Made by a program: the position numbers and the translations under genes. Shown here piece by piece: positions 54,681 to 64,000 of a DNA stretch of 64,000 bases (its first letter is position 1; every line of letters starts with the position of its first letter). The stretch is from contig NW_021167083.1 of NCBI RefSeq assembly GCF_003711515.1, positions 1,066,481-1,130,480 on the forward strand, written 5' to 3'. The notes beneath the pieces were generated by a model that worked only from the letters and a program-made list of their open reading frames with translations, was not told where the DNA came from and made no database searches. Origin of the DNA: Sodiomyces alkalinus F11. Its lineage: Eukaryota > Ascomycota > Sordariomycetes > Glomerellales > Plectosphaerellaceae.

Positions 54681-57581
54681 ATGCCCATCTTCCAGGCAGA
54701 CCTCGAACAACTCGAAGGGCAGGTGATATGTCAACCGCTACCACAGCCACAACCGCCTGATCCTATCACTTACCGAGCACGTGGCTCTCCGACGGATACG
54801 TCCTCGCGGCCGCAACCACTCCACCACTCACCATCTCACCTGACTAGGAAGATTTCCGAAGAAAGTATCCGTACCGAGTTTTGCGACGGACCTGTTCTGG
54901 ATAGTCCGAGACCGGCCACTCCCGAAGGATGCCACGGCCCGGACTTGGGACCTGTGTCGGTCACCTCGGATCGCGCCGAGCTTATCGACAGGCTAAAGAG
55001 AGCACAGAGTCCCCAATGGATCTCCAGTTCTCATGTAAGTCCAGAGGCGTCTGGCTTGGCTTCTTTTCTCCCTCTGCTCTCGGGGGAATTCTCACTCATC
55101 ACTTATCTTCCCTGTCGCTAGCTCGAGGCTCTCTTCAAAAGTCGTGACAGTCATGACCCGTCTTCGCCGATACCGTCACAGTCACCGTACCCTCCCCGAT
55201 CCCCGTCTAGTCACCTTGTCCATTCGCCCGACCTCCTCCCACCGGCCGACATTACACCAGAAAAGGCCCGGGGACCTCCGAAGGTAGCCGAGGTGCGGTC
55301 GTCGGACGACGAGGCCAGGCTAAGAGAAGGGCTCAATATCCAGAGACCGAGGTCCGCTCTCCATAGCGGCGACTTTACCCAGCTTGAGTCTCGTAGTGAC
55401 CGTGACCCTGATTGTGACGCTGACGCTGACGCTGACGCTGACGCTGACCCTGACCGCGATCGTACCCGTACCCGTGACCGTGACATTGATATTGACATAC
55501 ATCAAACGCGACAAAGGGCCGGTTATGCACAGCCTCGGCCTGAGCACCTCTTCCAGCCGGCTGGTGCGGCCTGGATAGCAACCTCACCTCCTCGCCCTCG
55601 CCCTCGCCCTTTCGCCTTTGACCGCCGTCCATGTCCCTCGTACGCCGATCCTACCGAACACATCGACCCTGGTGACGATTTCAGATCAATCCCTTCTTCC
55701 CTGTCGTCCTCTTATTCCACGAGCTTTGCATACAAGGCCCCAACCACTCCTCTGGTCCAATCCGAGAGTAACGAAGATCTCGAACCGGCCTGGCCGAGAA
55801 ACGGTACCGGCGTTGGCGGCGCCGACGTCGCCGACCTCATCTCCAGCTTCAGCCCAGTCATCTACCATCCTCGGCGACATACCCTAACCGCCGCTCCGTC
55901 ACCGCTCAATCTCCTCAATCTCCCGCCGAGGGGACCAGCCGCTGCCGCCCTTGGTGGTGGCCTGTCCGCCCATCGGAGGGAAGGCTCCCTGCCGTATCAG
56001 GCTCATCAGCCACGCCGGTCTCTCACCTTGGCGGCCAGTGGCTCCCCATTCCTGGGGACATCGCCTCAGATGCCCGCCCTCCTGAGGTCTCGGCGGTCGT
56101 CTATCAGCGCAGAGTCGTCTTCTCCCCTGCAACACGCCTCCATGGTGGGCTCGTACGAGGAGAGCATCCTCCGCGGCCGCATGTCGACGACCCCGTCGAA
56201 ACCGCTTGATTTCGTCGCCCAAATCGGTGTCCTGGGCTTGGGCAAGTGCAAGCCCAGCCTAAAGTGCCCTCCACACGTGACCCTTCCCTTCCCGGCCGTC
56301 TTTTACAGCTACGGCAATAGTAGCTTATATGGAAGGGCCCCTTCAGAAGACGGCCCGAGTCCGTACGTGGGTCAGATCGATCTGGAAAATGGACTGCCCA
56401 ACCAGAGCGACGAGAACCGTTCCAGGAGGAAGATGCAATCCCGCTATGCCGAAAGGCGCTTGGCCGAGGAACAAACATCTCCTCCCCCCTTGGATGGGCC
56501 GTCTGAAGAAGGTCTGGATCGGGAGCCGAACAGAGACAGAGACAGAGCCAACCGGCCACGTCGCGGATCAGGTGCTCCGCGTGCGCCCCCGGGCGGCCAT
56601 TATCGGATCCCCGAAAAGGGCCAGATCCAGATCGTGATCAAGAACCCCAACAAGACTGCTGTCAAGTTGTTCCTCGTTCCCTATGATCTTGCCGGTATGG
56701 AACCCGGCACGAAGACGTTCATCCGTCAACGCAGCTATTCCATGGGACCCGTCATCGAAGACGCGCCGGTTTCTGAAGCCTCCACGGCTGACCGCCCTAT
56801 TCTGCGCTACCTTGTCCATCTGCACATATGTTGCCCTGCCAAGGCCAGGTTCTACTTATATAAAAACATACGTATCGTATTTGCTAACCGTGTTCCCGAC
56901 GGCAAAGAGAAGCTGCGCAACGAAACCACCTGGCCAGAGCCCAGGTTCACGGCCTACAAGCCCGTCCGCGCCATGCACCCCCCGCTGTCCGCCGCCAGCG
57001 CCAGCGCCAGCGGCCCGGGCGCGATGCTGGCCGCCGAGACTGCCTTCAGGAGGCGCAGCTCAGGCTTCACGTCTGGTCATTTCCCGCGAGGCCTCGAAGC
57101 CATGGACGGCGGCGTTTCCCCATCTCCGCATGGTCCGACGTCGCATCAGCCGCATCATCATCATCATCATCATCATCATCACGCCTCGTCGTCGAACCCG
57201 TTCGGGCTCGGGATCAGCACCGACAACCACACGGTGGATCCCATCCCGCTACGCTTACCACCGCCGAGGCAAGACCGGCTCGGCCGTGACGGCAACGCCG
57301 CGACCCACGCTGGTCTGCGGTCCCCGACGATGACCGAGTCGACGTCGTCGTCGTCGTCCCAGCCTGGTAGCTGTAATAACAGCCGACCGGGTACCCGGGA
57401 CGGGCTGGATGCGCAGATTGCCCGATACGAGAAGCTCAGCAAGGGCGATGTCGGCTACGGCGGGAATTCCTTTGCTGGTGCGTCGGGGCTGCGGAGTCCA
57501 GGTGGGGCCGAAAGTCTGCTCTCGCAGCGTTTGCGGTCGCTCGGCGTTCAGGGGCAGGATGCCTCGGTCTTCGAACCGTGA
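54681..57581 (+). CDS. Atos-domain (former DUF4210) / chromosome-segregation-during-meiosis-domain protein (937 aa)
   Basis: Exons 54681-55034 and 55122-57581 join in phase. Residues ~454-512 hold the Atos conserved block (SMVGSYEESILRGRMSTTPS, DFVAQIGVLGLGKCKPSLKC, FPAVFYSYG). Residues ~606-728 hold the partner domain (GHYRIPEKGQIQIVIKNPNK, GTKTFIRQRSYSMGP, LRYLVHLHICCPAKARFYLY, NIRIVFANRVPDGKEKLRNE). Animal relatives (Atossa, ATOSA/FAM214) are transcription-linked regulators; the second domain is named after a fission-yeast meiotic role. The remaining sequence is disordered: (DA)n/(DR)n dipeptide repeats at 55417-55500, a His run near residues 796-806 (57154-57181) and Ser-rich tracts. A regulatory nuclear role is inferred. 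The start is the first ATG in an otherwise open exon and could be off. Confidence 0.82.
55417..55500. repeat. Hexanucleotide repeat coding for Asp-X dipeptides
   Basis: GACGCT repeated about five times, then drifting through GACCCT, GACCGC, CGTACC, CGTGAC and GACATT units. In the plus coding frame this yields (Asp-Ala)n, Asp-Pro, Asp-Arg, Thr-Arg, Asp-Arg and Asp-Ile pairs, while the hexamer period is kept throughout. Confidence 0.9.
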
Positions 57582-58296
57582 GGATCTCACGTGTCGATTT
57601 GTTGCCTTTTATTTTTATTTTTATTTCTTTTCTATTTTTCGATGGGAAATTGGATGATTTCTTTGCTATATATACCTATCTATCTACGCGCATGGGTCGG
57701 CGAAAAGGAGGCGTCCTATATCTACCGAAGATTGCCCCGGTGCACTTGAAGCATTTGCAAATTTGGGATGGGCTCTGGATATTGCAGTCTCTTTTGGTCA
57801 TTTACGTTGGGTTTATGGGGATATTCATCTTGGGAATAGGAACAACTACCAGCTTGTGCAAAGTCATCAGACATGAGAGGAATAGGACATTGAGAATGAC
57901 CATTTGTTTTCTCCCCCAAGCTCTTTTCTTGGGGCGACTTTTCAGACGATTGACATGACCGGTTCATACAATTCTAATCCTACCCAGAAATAAAACTACA
58001 GCTAAGCTCGACATGGAATTTACTTGGCCGTAATATTCTTGGGATGGATACATTTGCGGAAGCTCTATATGTCAATCTATCATGCTGGTTGGGAACAGGA
58101 ACTCCCGAGATTATCCTACACCAAAACCACTGGACTCCGCCAGCATGTGTGTCTGAGTGTGTGAATGTGCGTGTGTGAGAGTGAGAGAGGGAAGAGAACC
58201 TAGTAGTATTCTCAAATATCATACAAAGAGCCAGCAAATCCATAACAACAGAGACGCAAGAAGAAGAAAAAACCACAAAAAAAACAATATGTTGAT
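57582..58296. other. Convergent 3' region, no gene seen
   Basis: 3' flanks of the Atos-domain gene (plus) and of the PPR gene (minus), with TTTTATTTTTATTTTTATT-like AT repeats (57606-57630) and a GTGTGTGAGAGTGAGAG tract (58146-58185). Confidence 0.5.
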
Positions 58297-61200
58297 TTAC
58301 CACGCATCCTTAATCTCCGGCTTAAGAGGACCCTGCTCACTGAGCTCAAGACGCGTCCGGAAAGCGTCCTCCAGCTTGGGACACTTCTTTGTAAACTCGG
58401 CAAGGACGCGGCGCGCCTCGTCAGACCACGGCCCCTGCTTTTTGAGCACGAGGTACTGATCCGCGAGGAGGACGAGCGTCTCGGCGTTGGGGCGGAGGAA
58501 GCGGGGCGCGTTGCCCATCCGGCGGCGCTCGAGCGGCAACGAGTTCCGGGCCCTTTGCGAGACGACGCGCCGGGCGGCCCAGCCCATCCAGTTGGGCATC
58601 AGGATGTTTTCGCAGAACGTGCAGGCCGCGAGCCACTGGCCCATGCCGGCGAGGGCGCGGCAGATGTTGTTCCAGTGCCCGCTATGCAGCTTGAAGCCCG
58701 CGCGCGTGATCTTCTCGATCAGGGCCACGAGGCCCCGGTGGTCCCCCTCGGTGTGGAGGACGCGCTGCATCGTGTTGATGGAGCCGGAGAGCGCGTACTG
58801 GTACCGTGGCAGGACGCCTGGCTTGTTTTTCTTCTGGTACGAGGCCGGGCGGCCGAGTCGGAGGGCGGAGTCCCAGGCGTACGCCCATGTTTCTTTGACC
58901 TTGTCGTGCTTGCCGTCGAGGAGGTCGGCGAGCATCATCGATTCGAGCATCGGGAGGGGCAGTGTCTCCCTCTGCAACGGCCGGCCCGTCACGGCTTTGG
59001 AATAGAGCTGGAGCAGCTCTTCGACGGAGACGAAGTCGCGGAACTGGATGAGGACCTCCATGGCTTCCTGGACCGTGGAAGCGTGAGAACGCAGGTGCTC
59101 AACGTCGCCTAGGTCGCTGAGCATCGTGCTCTTTCGCTCCGAACCGAACAGGGCATCATCTCGTTGGCCCGCCCGTAGCATCCGCTCGTAGTAGTCCACG
59201 AGCGTTCGGCCAAGCTCTCGGGCTTGGTCGGCGTCGATCTCCCCCGAGCCCTGCTCCCACGGTTTGAAACGCCGTCGCAGCTCGGCGTCGACCGCAGCAA
59301 TCGACGTCTTCATCGACATGGCGTAACCAGTGCGGGACATCAAAGCCACGACAGATCGAACCAGAGACATGTCGCGGCTCCTCAGTGCGCTCGACATCAC
59401 CATGGCGAAGTGGCGTTCCCGGACGGGGAAGGTCTTGTCCTCGACGGCGGTCTGCAAGAGTCTGTACGCATAGTGGGCTTCCTTGCTGAGGACCAGAGAC
59501 CGCATGAGGAGATCGTACGTCGCGGCGTTCCATTCCACGTCATGTTCCTTCATGAGATCCAGGATTCGATAGATGCCCTTGAGGTCCCGCCTGTGGCCCT
59601 GGTACTTGAGGAGGCAGTTCCAGAGATCCACTTGATCTCCGCTGATCTCCCTCGTGCTCGCATTGATGCAAACGTTCTGAGCCTCCTCAATCTTGTTGTT
59701 CAGGCAGTACGCGTTGACAAGACTGGCAAAGACCGCGGAGTGCGCCTGGACCTTCAGTGACCGGGCCCGCTGGTATAGTTCCAGGGTGTAGTCGAGATCG
59801 CCCAAAGAACCAGACATGGCCATTATCGTCCCGAAGCTGACCGAATCGGGCTTCACGGCCTGGCAAAGGTCTTCGAAGACAGCAATGGCATCGTCGTAGC
59901 GATCCGCCTTGGTATAGGCGCTGAGGAGGATATTCCAACTGACCACGTCTGGCGTCGCCTTGTTGCTGGCAACCATCTCGTCGAACGCCTGTTGTGTGTC
60001 CTCCACGATTCCCCGGTTCTTATAGGCGTTCAACACGTGGTTCCAGGTTCCCGGGTCCTGAATGACGCCTTTGTCCTTATACTTTTTCACGTAGGTCGTC
60101 CACATCCTTCGGACGGACCTCACATCTCCACGGGAGGCATAGAACTTCAAGTACTTCTGACACCCCCACTGATCAAGACCGCCAAAAGCTTTGTGATAGT
60201 CTTCATAGATCTGTTCGAGGCCCAAGACATCATGAGGATAGAAAAGTTCGAACATGTCGTGCAACATCTTCCAGTTGGGCTTGAACCTCGATAATGTCCG
60301 GTATACGCGGTAGATGTCTGGGACACAGGCTGTTCGGCGCTCCTCGAAGGCTCGATTGATGTACATGTAGTAGAAGTCGGCCTTCCTGAGAATCTTGAGT
60401 ATCGGCAGGGCTTCGTTGGGCTGGCAGGGCTGATGGAGGGCGCATTTAGCTAGGCCTTTGAGTAGCCTCGAGATGCTGGTGGGACCAATGTCGGACAGGT
60501 CAAGGGTGTGTGCGGCGGACACGGACTCCTCCGTGGGATCGTTTGCTTGCTCCGGTCCTGCGTCGGTCTGTATACTCTGGTCTTCGCTTTGCCTTGCGAC
60601 TAGGTAGTCCTGAAATTGCAGTACCCGGGCGCCGAGGTCATGGATGGCTGCGGCAACATCATCCAGGTTTCCAAACTCGACAGCCTCGACAGCGCGGAGG
60701 TTGCCGTAGGCGTCCCAAACCCGACAGACCATGTCCCAGGCTGAAGTTTGGAGGCCGTGGGTCACGAGGTGAGTAAACCCGCCAACTAAGCGTCTCCAAT
60801 GGAGACCCGTGTGGTAGACGTCCAAGGCCGCATCCACGTTGCCCAGCCGCAGTTCTGCGGCGACTGCCGCAGTGACGGTGTCTCGATCCCAAGAGTCAAT
60901 GCCGAGTTGCGAGAAGAGCTGGACAACCCTCTTCGAATTCTCAGGGTTAATGGACTTGTGAAGATAGGTGATAACGCGCGATCGAATCTCTTTCTGCTGT
61001 GGGGGTTCCAAAAGACACCAATGTCCCCAGATCTGGCCAAAGAACTCGGTATCGGATCTTGCCATGAGCCTTCTCATCAGATCCAGCCGGGAGCTTGGCG
61101 ACAAAGACGTCCCTTGCAGATTTGTGTTCTCAGCCCCGGCTGGGCTATCTTGATTTGTCGCATCCTGCCATTGTTGGTGTACTGGCTGAGGCAGGGCATC

Positions 61201-61641
61201 TTGATCAAGTCCGTTCGGCTGTGGCTGATCCGCAATGGTCGGTTCTGCGGATCCCCTGGCTTCGGAGGCTGATAGAAATGCTTCGCGGGTGGTCGAGGTA
61301 AACCGCCGTGATCGCGATTGGACGTGTGTTTGAGAGGCTGACGTCGTTCGGTCCGCTATGGAGGGCGAAAGCCTACGCAAAAAAGCGATAGTGCCCCGGG
61401 GGTAGAGGAAGTCGAGCAAGAAGGTTGAAGCGTTTAGCCGGTCTGGAGCATTGGCCGAAGTAGTTGTATCGTTTGCGTCCTGAGGATCCTGGGCAGTAGC
61501 AAGCCAGAGAGGGGATAGGTCTAAGGCAGCAGCACCATGTTGCCAGAATCCGGTGTGGAGCCTGCGTCGAGTCCTGACCGATGCTGGGATGGAATGCCGA
61601 AGGGTGCATGGCTCCAAACTCGAGGCAGCTCTTTCCAGCAT
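58297..61641 (-). CDS. Large mitochondrial pentatricopeptide-repeat protein, possibly Cya5-like translation factor (1114 aa)
   Basis: Single long exon. The N-terminus is basic with RRRLHTGFWQHGA, a likely mitochondrial presequence. The centre contains pentatricopeptide repeats, clearest at about residues 525-640: TWNHVLNAYKNRGIVEDTQQ, PDVVSWNILLSAYTKADRYD, KPDSVSFGTIMAMSG and AVFASLVNAYCLNNKIEEAQ. More repeats follow (WNAATYDLLMRSLVLSKEAH). PPR proteins bind organellar RNA. Orthologues with this N-terminus and length are, as I recall, annotated as the translation regulator Cya5, which in Neurospora acts on cox1 mRNA. A complex I assembly-type PPR protein is the main alternative. PPR assignment is firm; the specific RNA target is not shown by the sequence. 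It shares a promoter region with srp68. Confidence 0.85.
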   Translation of the reverse strand: MLERAASSLEPCTLRHSIPASVRTRRRLHTGFWQHGAAALDLSPLWLATAQDPQDANDTTTSANAPDRLNASTFLLDFLYPRGTIAFLRRLSPSIADRTTSASQTHVQSRSRRFTSTTREAFLSASEARGSAEPTIADQPQPNGLDQDALPQPVHQQWQDATNQDSPAGAENTNLQGTSLSPSSRLDLMRRLMARSDTEFFGQIWGHWCLLEPPQQKEIRSRVITYLHKSINPENSKRVVQLFSQLGIDSWDRDTVTAAVAAELRLGNVDAALDVYHTGLHWRRLVGGFTHLVTHGLQTSAWDMVCRVWDAYGNLRAVEAVEFGNLDDVAAAIHDLGARVLQFQDYLVARQSEDQSIQTDAGPEQANDPTEESVSAAHTLDLSDIGPTSISRLLKGLAKCALHQPCQPNEALPILKILRKADFYYMYINRAFEERRTACVPDIYRVYRTLSRFKPNWKMLHDMFELFYPHDVLGLEQIYEDYHKAFGGLDQWGCQKYLKFYASRGDVRSVRRMWTTYVKKYKDKGVIQDPGTWNHVLNAYKNRGIVEDTQQAFDEMVASNKATPDVVSWNILLSAYTKADRYDDAIAVFEDLCQAVKPDSVSFGTIMAMSGSLGDLDYTLELYQRARSLKVQAHSAVFASLVNAYCLNNKIEEAQNVCINASTREISGDQVDLWNCLLKYQGHRRDLKGIYRILDLMKEHDVEWNAATYDLLMRSLVLSKEAHYAYRLLQTAVEDKTFPVRERHFAMVMSSALRSRDMSLVRSVVALMSRTGYAMSMKTSIAAVDAELRRRFKPWEQGSGEIDADQARELGRTLVDYYERMLRAGQRDDALFGSERKSTMLSDLGDVEHLRSHASTVQEAMEVLIQFRDFVSVEELLQLYSKAVTGRPLQRETLPLPMLESMMLADLLDGKHDKVKETWAYAWDSALRLGRPASYQKKNKPGVLPRYQYALSGSINTMQRVLHTEGDHRGLVALIEKITRAGFKLHSGHWNNICRALAGMGQWLAACTFCENILMPNWMGWAARRVVSQRARNSLPLERRRMGNAPRFLRPNAETLVLLADQYLVLKKQGPWSDEARRVLAEFTKKCPKLEDAFRTRLELSEQGPLKPEIKDAW

Positions 61642-62279
61642 CGGGTGCAGCTCGATTCCGGGGCCGTCTTCTGTTCGGTTATGTTATTGTACGCAAGATA
61701 GAGCCGCAGGAATAGACCCAGGCATGCTGGCGTCTCTTCGGATGTTGTTCGAATGATGTCTCCGTTGTATGCGGCGAACGAGCCTTTTTTTTTTTTTTTT
61801 TTTTTTTTTTCCTTGTGGTCGCAAGGAGCTCGACGAGTCCTTTGGATAGGCCCAAAACAAACAGACTAACTGGAGTATGCTTCAGACAGCATGAACCGCA
61901 AAGGAGGACAGAATAATGGTGACAAAGTGGAGGTGATGGTCAAGCCCAAAGAGTCGGACTTTTTCGGGGAGAGGTCTCGATGTCGGATCATTCTAGTGAG
62001 AAAAGAAATCAATTGCGTACAGAGCAAGTCGCGGTTCCGTTTCCATGCCTGAGGAGTGTGGCGTAGTGGCGCAGATGAGGCTGAACGCATCGGATTAGTA
62101 ATTACCTTACAAGTGTTCGGCTCCATGCCTTACCTAATACTATCTTTTGTGTGCCAGCCACTGTGCCAGTGTAGGTGTAGGTACGTATCCCCACCAAAGG
62201 CATCACTGCGCTTGAGGAGGGACAACCAACACTGAATTTGTCCCTCTCGCAAGCACTCCCCCAGGAATAGCTATTCGAC
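61642..62279. promoter_or_regulatory. Divergent promoter region between the PPR gene and srp68
   Basis: 638 bp with an uninterrupted 26-T tract (61785-61810), which could be a nucleosome-excluding poly(dA:dT) element serving both genes. No gene seen. Confidence 0.5.
61785..61810. repeat. 26-bp poly-T tract
   Basis: An unbroken T run in the divergent region between two housekeeping genes, about 145 bp upstream of the PPR start codon and 470 bp upstream of the srp68 start codon. Confidence 0.95.
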
Positions 62280-64000
62280 ATGGACATCACTCAATTCATC
62301 GTTTCGAAACGGGACGCCGCCCTCCTATACGGTGACTATTCCACCTACCAAGCGCAACTCGGAAAGAAGCTTTTGAAGGCTCGGAAGAGGCTTGGTATTG
62401 CCACAAAGAATCGCGGCAAGTACCAGAAGAAGGACCAGTTCAGTGCTGAAGATGTTGGGCAGAATCACGAGTACGTCAACGAAAAACTACACTCCAGTCG
62501 ATAAGACGTCAGGTGCTAACTGATTTTTGCTTTCGACAGATATGCCCATCTTATTCTCCTCACGAGCGAGCGTGCCTGGGCCAATGCCATGAGCATGAGG
62601 GCCGCCCACACTGCTGATACCAAGGGAATCAACTCTCGAACTCGAAAGCATATTGTTTCCCGTCTTGATAAAGCTGCTCGATTGGCCGAATCTCTTGCCG
62701 TGCTTCTGGCCCAGCCGGAATCTGGTGCGACTCGTAACGACAGGCTAGAGTCGCAAGCCTATGCTGCCCTCATCAGGGGCGCCGCTCTGTTCGAGAAGCA
62801 AAGCTGGGAGCCTTGCGTCGAGTCCTATGCTGTTGCGCGCATCGTCTATAGCGCCCTCGCCACCGCCACGGCGAGCGACATGTTCAAGGACCTCTTATCC
62901 GAGACCATCGACCCTTCCATTCGCTACGCTGCCTATCAGCTTAAGACGCCCCGCACCGTGCCTGTTGCCACAATTGCCAGGAAGGCCTTCCCTCAATCTG
63001 ACGAATGGATCGTACAGCAGGTAAACGAGCTTGATGCCCGTGCTTTGGGCCAAGGCGATGCCCAGTCCCGACAAGACGCTGCAGAAGAAAGCGTCCCCAG
63101 GACGCTGACCTGGCGCTCCCGTGAGGTCAAAATCGAAGATGCCGCCATCGCACTTGCCTGGGGTCGGGTCCAGCAGGCGAAGGGACGCCTGGTTGAGCAG
63201 CTTTCCTCCCTTGCCGATGCCAAACTTAAGAAGGTGGCTAGTGCCTACGATTCGATTCTCACCGCGACCCAGGATGCCGTGGATGCAACTAAGAATGCTA
63301 TCGAGGAGCTCCGCGGCGAAGGCGTATCACAGAGCGATTCTCGGATGCAGAGCCTGCAGGTTACCCGAACAGCTGTCAACTACGAGATGATCAGTTGGCG
63401 AATTGGGAGGAACCGCGTTCTCACGGGTGATCGGGACGGAGCTGTCGAGAACTACGAGAAATTGTCGGGTAAGAAAACCAAGAAGGAGCCCTCGGCGGCC
63501 AAGAGAAGCAGGGAAGAGAGGCCGCGGTACAAAGCAGGCAAGTTGCGGGAGTTGGTTGCACTCTACGAAGGTATCCTGCAGAGTGTCGAGTCGGTCAAGG
63601 AACTTCCTGGTGTTGCGGCCGATGAACCTCTTACCCAGTGGTTGCATGCCATAACGTCCTACTTCCAAGCCCTCAAGTAAGTCGAATACACCCGACAGAC
63701 CTTTGTCCTCCCTCTCCCCGGCTTTGGCCCCCCCCTCTCTCACCCCTCAGCACTGACACATTTATCCAGGGTTCTTGCCATTGCCCGCTCCCACGATATC
63801 ATCGGCAACACCACCAATGCCCTGGCACTCATCAACCACGCCCACGACTTGGCTCAGACAGCCGCGCCCGTCCTCTCCCAAGCCCCGCAGCCACCAGCCG
63901 GCTCGCCACGCAACATCCAACCGACGGCCGAGGACGCAGACTTCCTCAAGACCTTCCTCTCCGGCCAGGTCTTGCGTTTCCGCGCACTGGTCCACATGGA
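62280..64000 (+). CDS. srp68: Signal recognition particle subunit SRP68, N-terminal ~520 residues (truncated by window edge)
   Basis: Exons 62280-62470, 62540-63676 and 63770-64000 (open at the window end) join in phase. The N-terminal RNA-binding region is typical: MDITQFIVSKRDAALLYGDY, LGKKLLKARKRLGIATKNRG, then YAHLILLTSERAWANAMSMR and a basic RTRKHIVSRLDKAARLAESL. Helical repeats follow (AYAALIRGAALFEKQSWEPC, LTWRSREVKIEDAAIALAWG, VNYEMISWRIGRNRVLTGDR). SRP68 pairs with SRP72, binds the S domain of SRP RNA and is needed for co-translational targeting to the ER. The start is fixed by the conserved first residues. The C-terminal SRP72-binding part lies outside the window. The internal TAA at 63678 is inside an intron donor (GTAAGT), not a real stop. 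Confidence 0.94.

Overview
The window is nuclear DNA from a filamentous ascomycete (Pezizomycotina, most likely Sordariomycetes). Genes carry short introns (50-147 nt) with GTANGT-type donors, CTAAC/CTGAC-like branch sites and YAG acceptors. The protein families are fungal housekeeping and fungus-specific ones. A retroelement shows decay of the kind produced by repeat-induced point mutation (RIP). No operon, CRISPR array, rRNA or convincing tRNA was seen. The species is not identified.

Left third (1-18.9 kb): a window-edge-truncated csf1 gene (lipid-transfer bridge protein, minus); a divergent DUF300/Ost-alpha membrane protein gene (plus); a transcription factor with a Zn2Cys6 cluster and an N-terminal Cys/His finger (plus), whose last intron contains 48 consecutive C; exocyst subunit sec5 (minus); and, divergent from it, the NAD-isocitrate dehydrogenase subunit gene idh2 (plus). 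A gene-poor stretch (18.9-22.6 kb) follows, holding a ~517-bp terminal-inverted-repeat element with an internal 15-bp tandem repeat.

Middle (22.6-38.6 kb): a secreted LVIVD/choice-of-anchor-B-type protein (plus), an orphan membrane-anchored protein ending in poly-Gly (minus), a 206-bp palindromic MITE-like element upstream of it, an orphan N-anchored 404-aa protein (plus), a plant-basic-secretory-protein-like metallopeptidase candidate (minus), and the CLASP microtubule regulator stu1 (plus). After 2.4 kb of non-coding DNA comes a complete-looking 6.26-kb non-LTR retrotransposon (38603-44859, minus). It has a poly(A) tail and an 11-13 bp target-site duplication. Its second ORF keeps one reading frame at every motif checked but is riddled with TAG stops at former Gln and Trp codons.

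Right third (44.9-64 kb): a LIM-RhoGAP gene (plus), the rRNA-processing factor gene fyv7 (minus), an Atos/chromosome-segregation-domain gene (plus), a large mitochondrial PPR protein gene (minus) and the signal recognition particle subunit gene srp68 (plus, cut by the window end). The genes do not form a pathway; this is ordinary core-genome content. Csf1, Sec5, Stu1 and the LIM-RhoGAP all bear on membrane traffic and polarity, but nothing in the sequence links them functionally. The unusual content is in the repeats and between the genes. All gene models were built by joining exons by eye in a consistent phase; intron boundaries are predictions.
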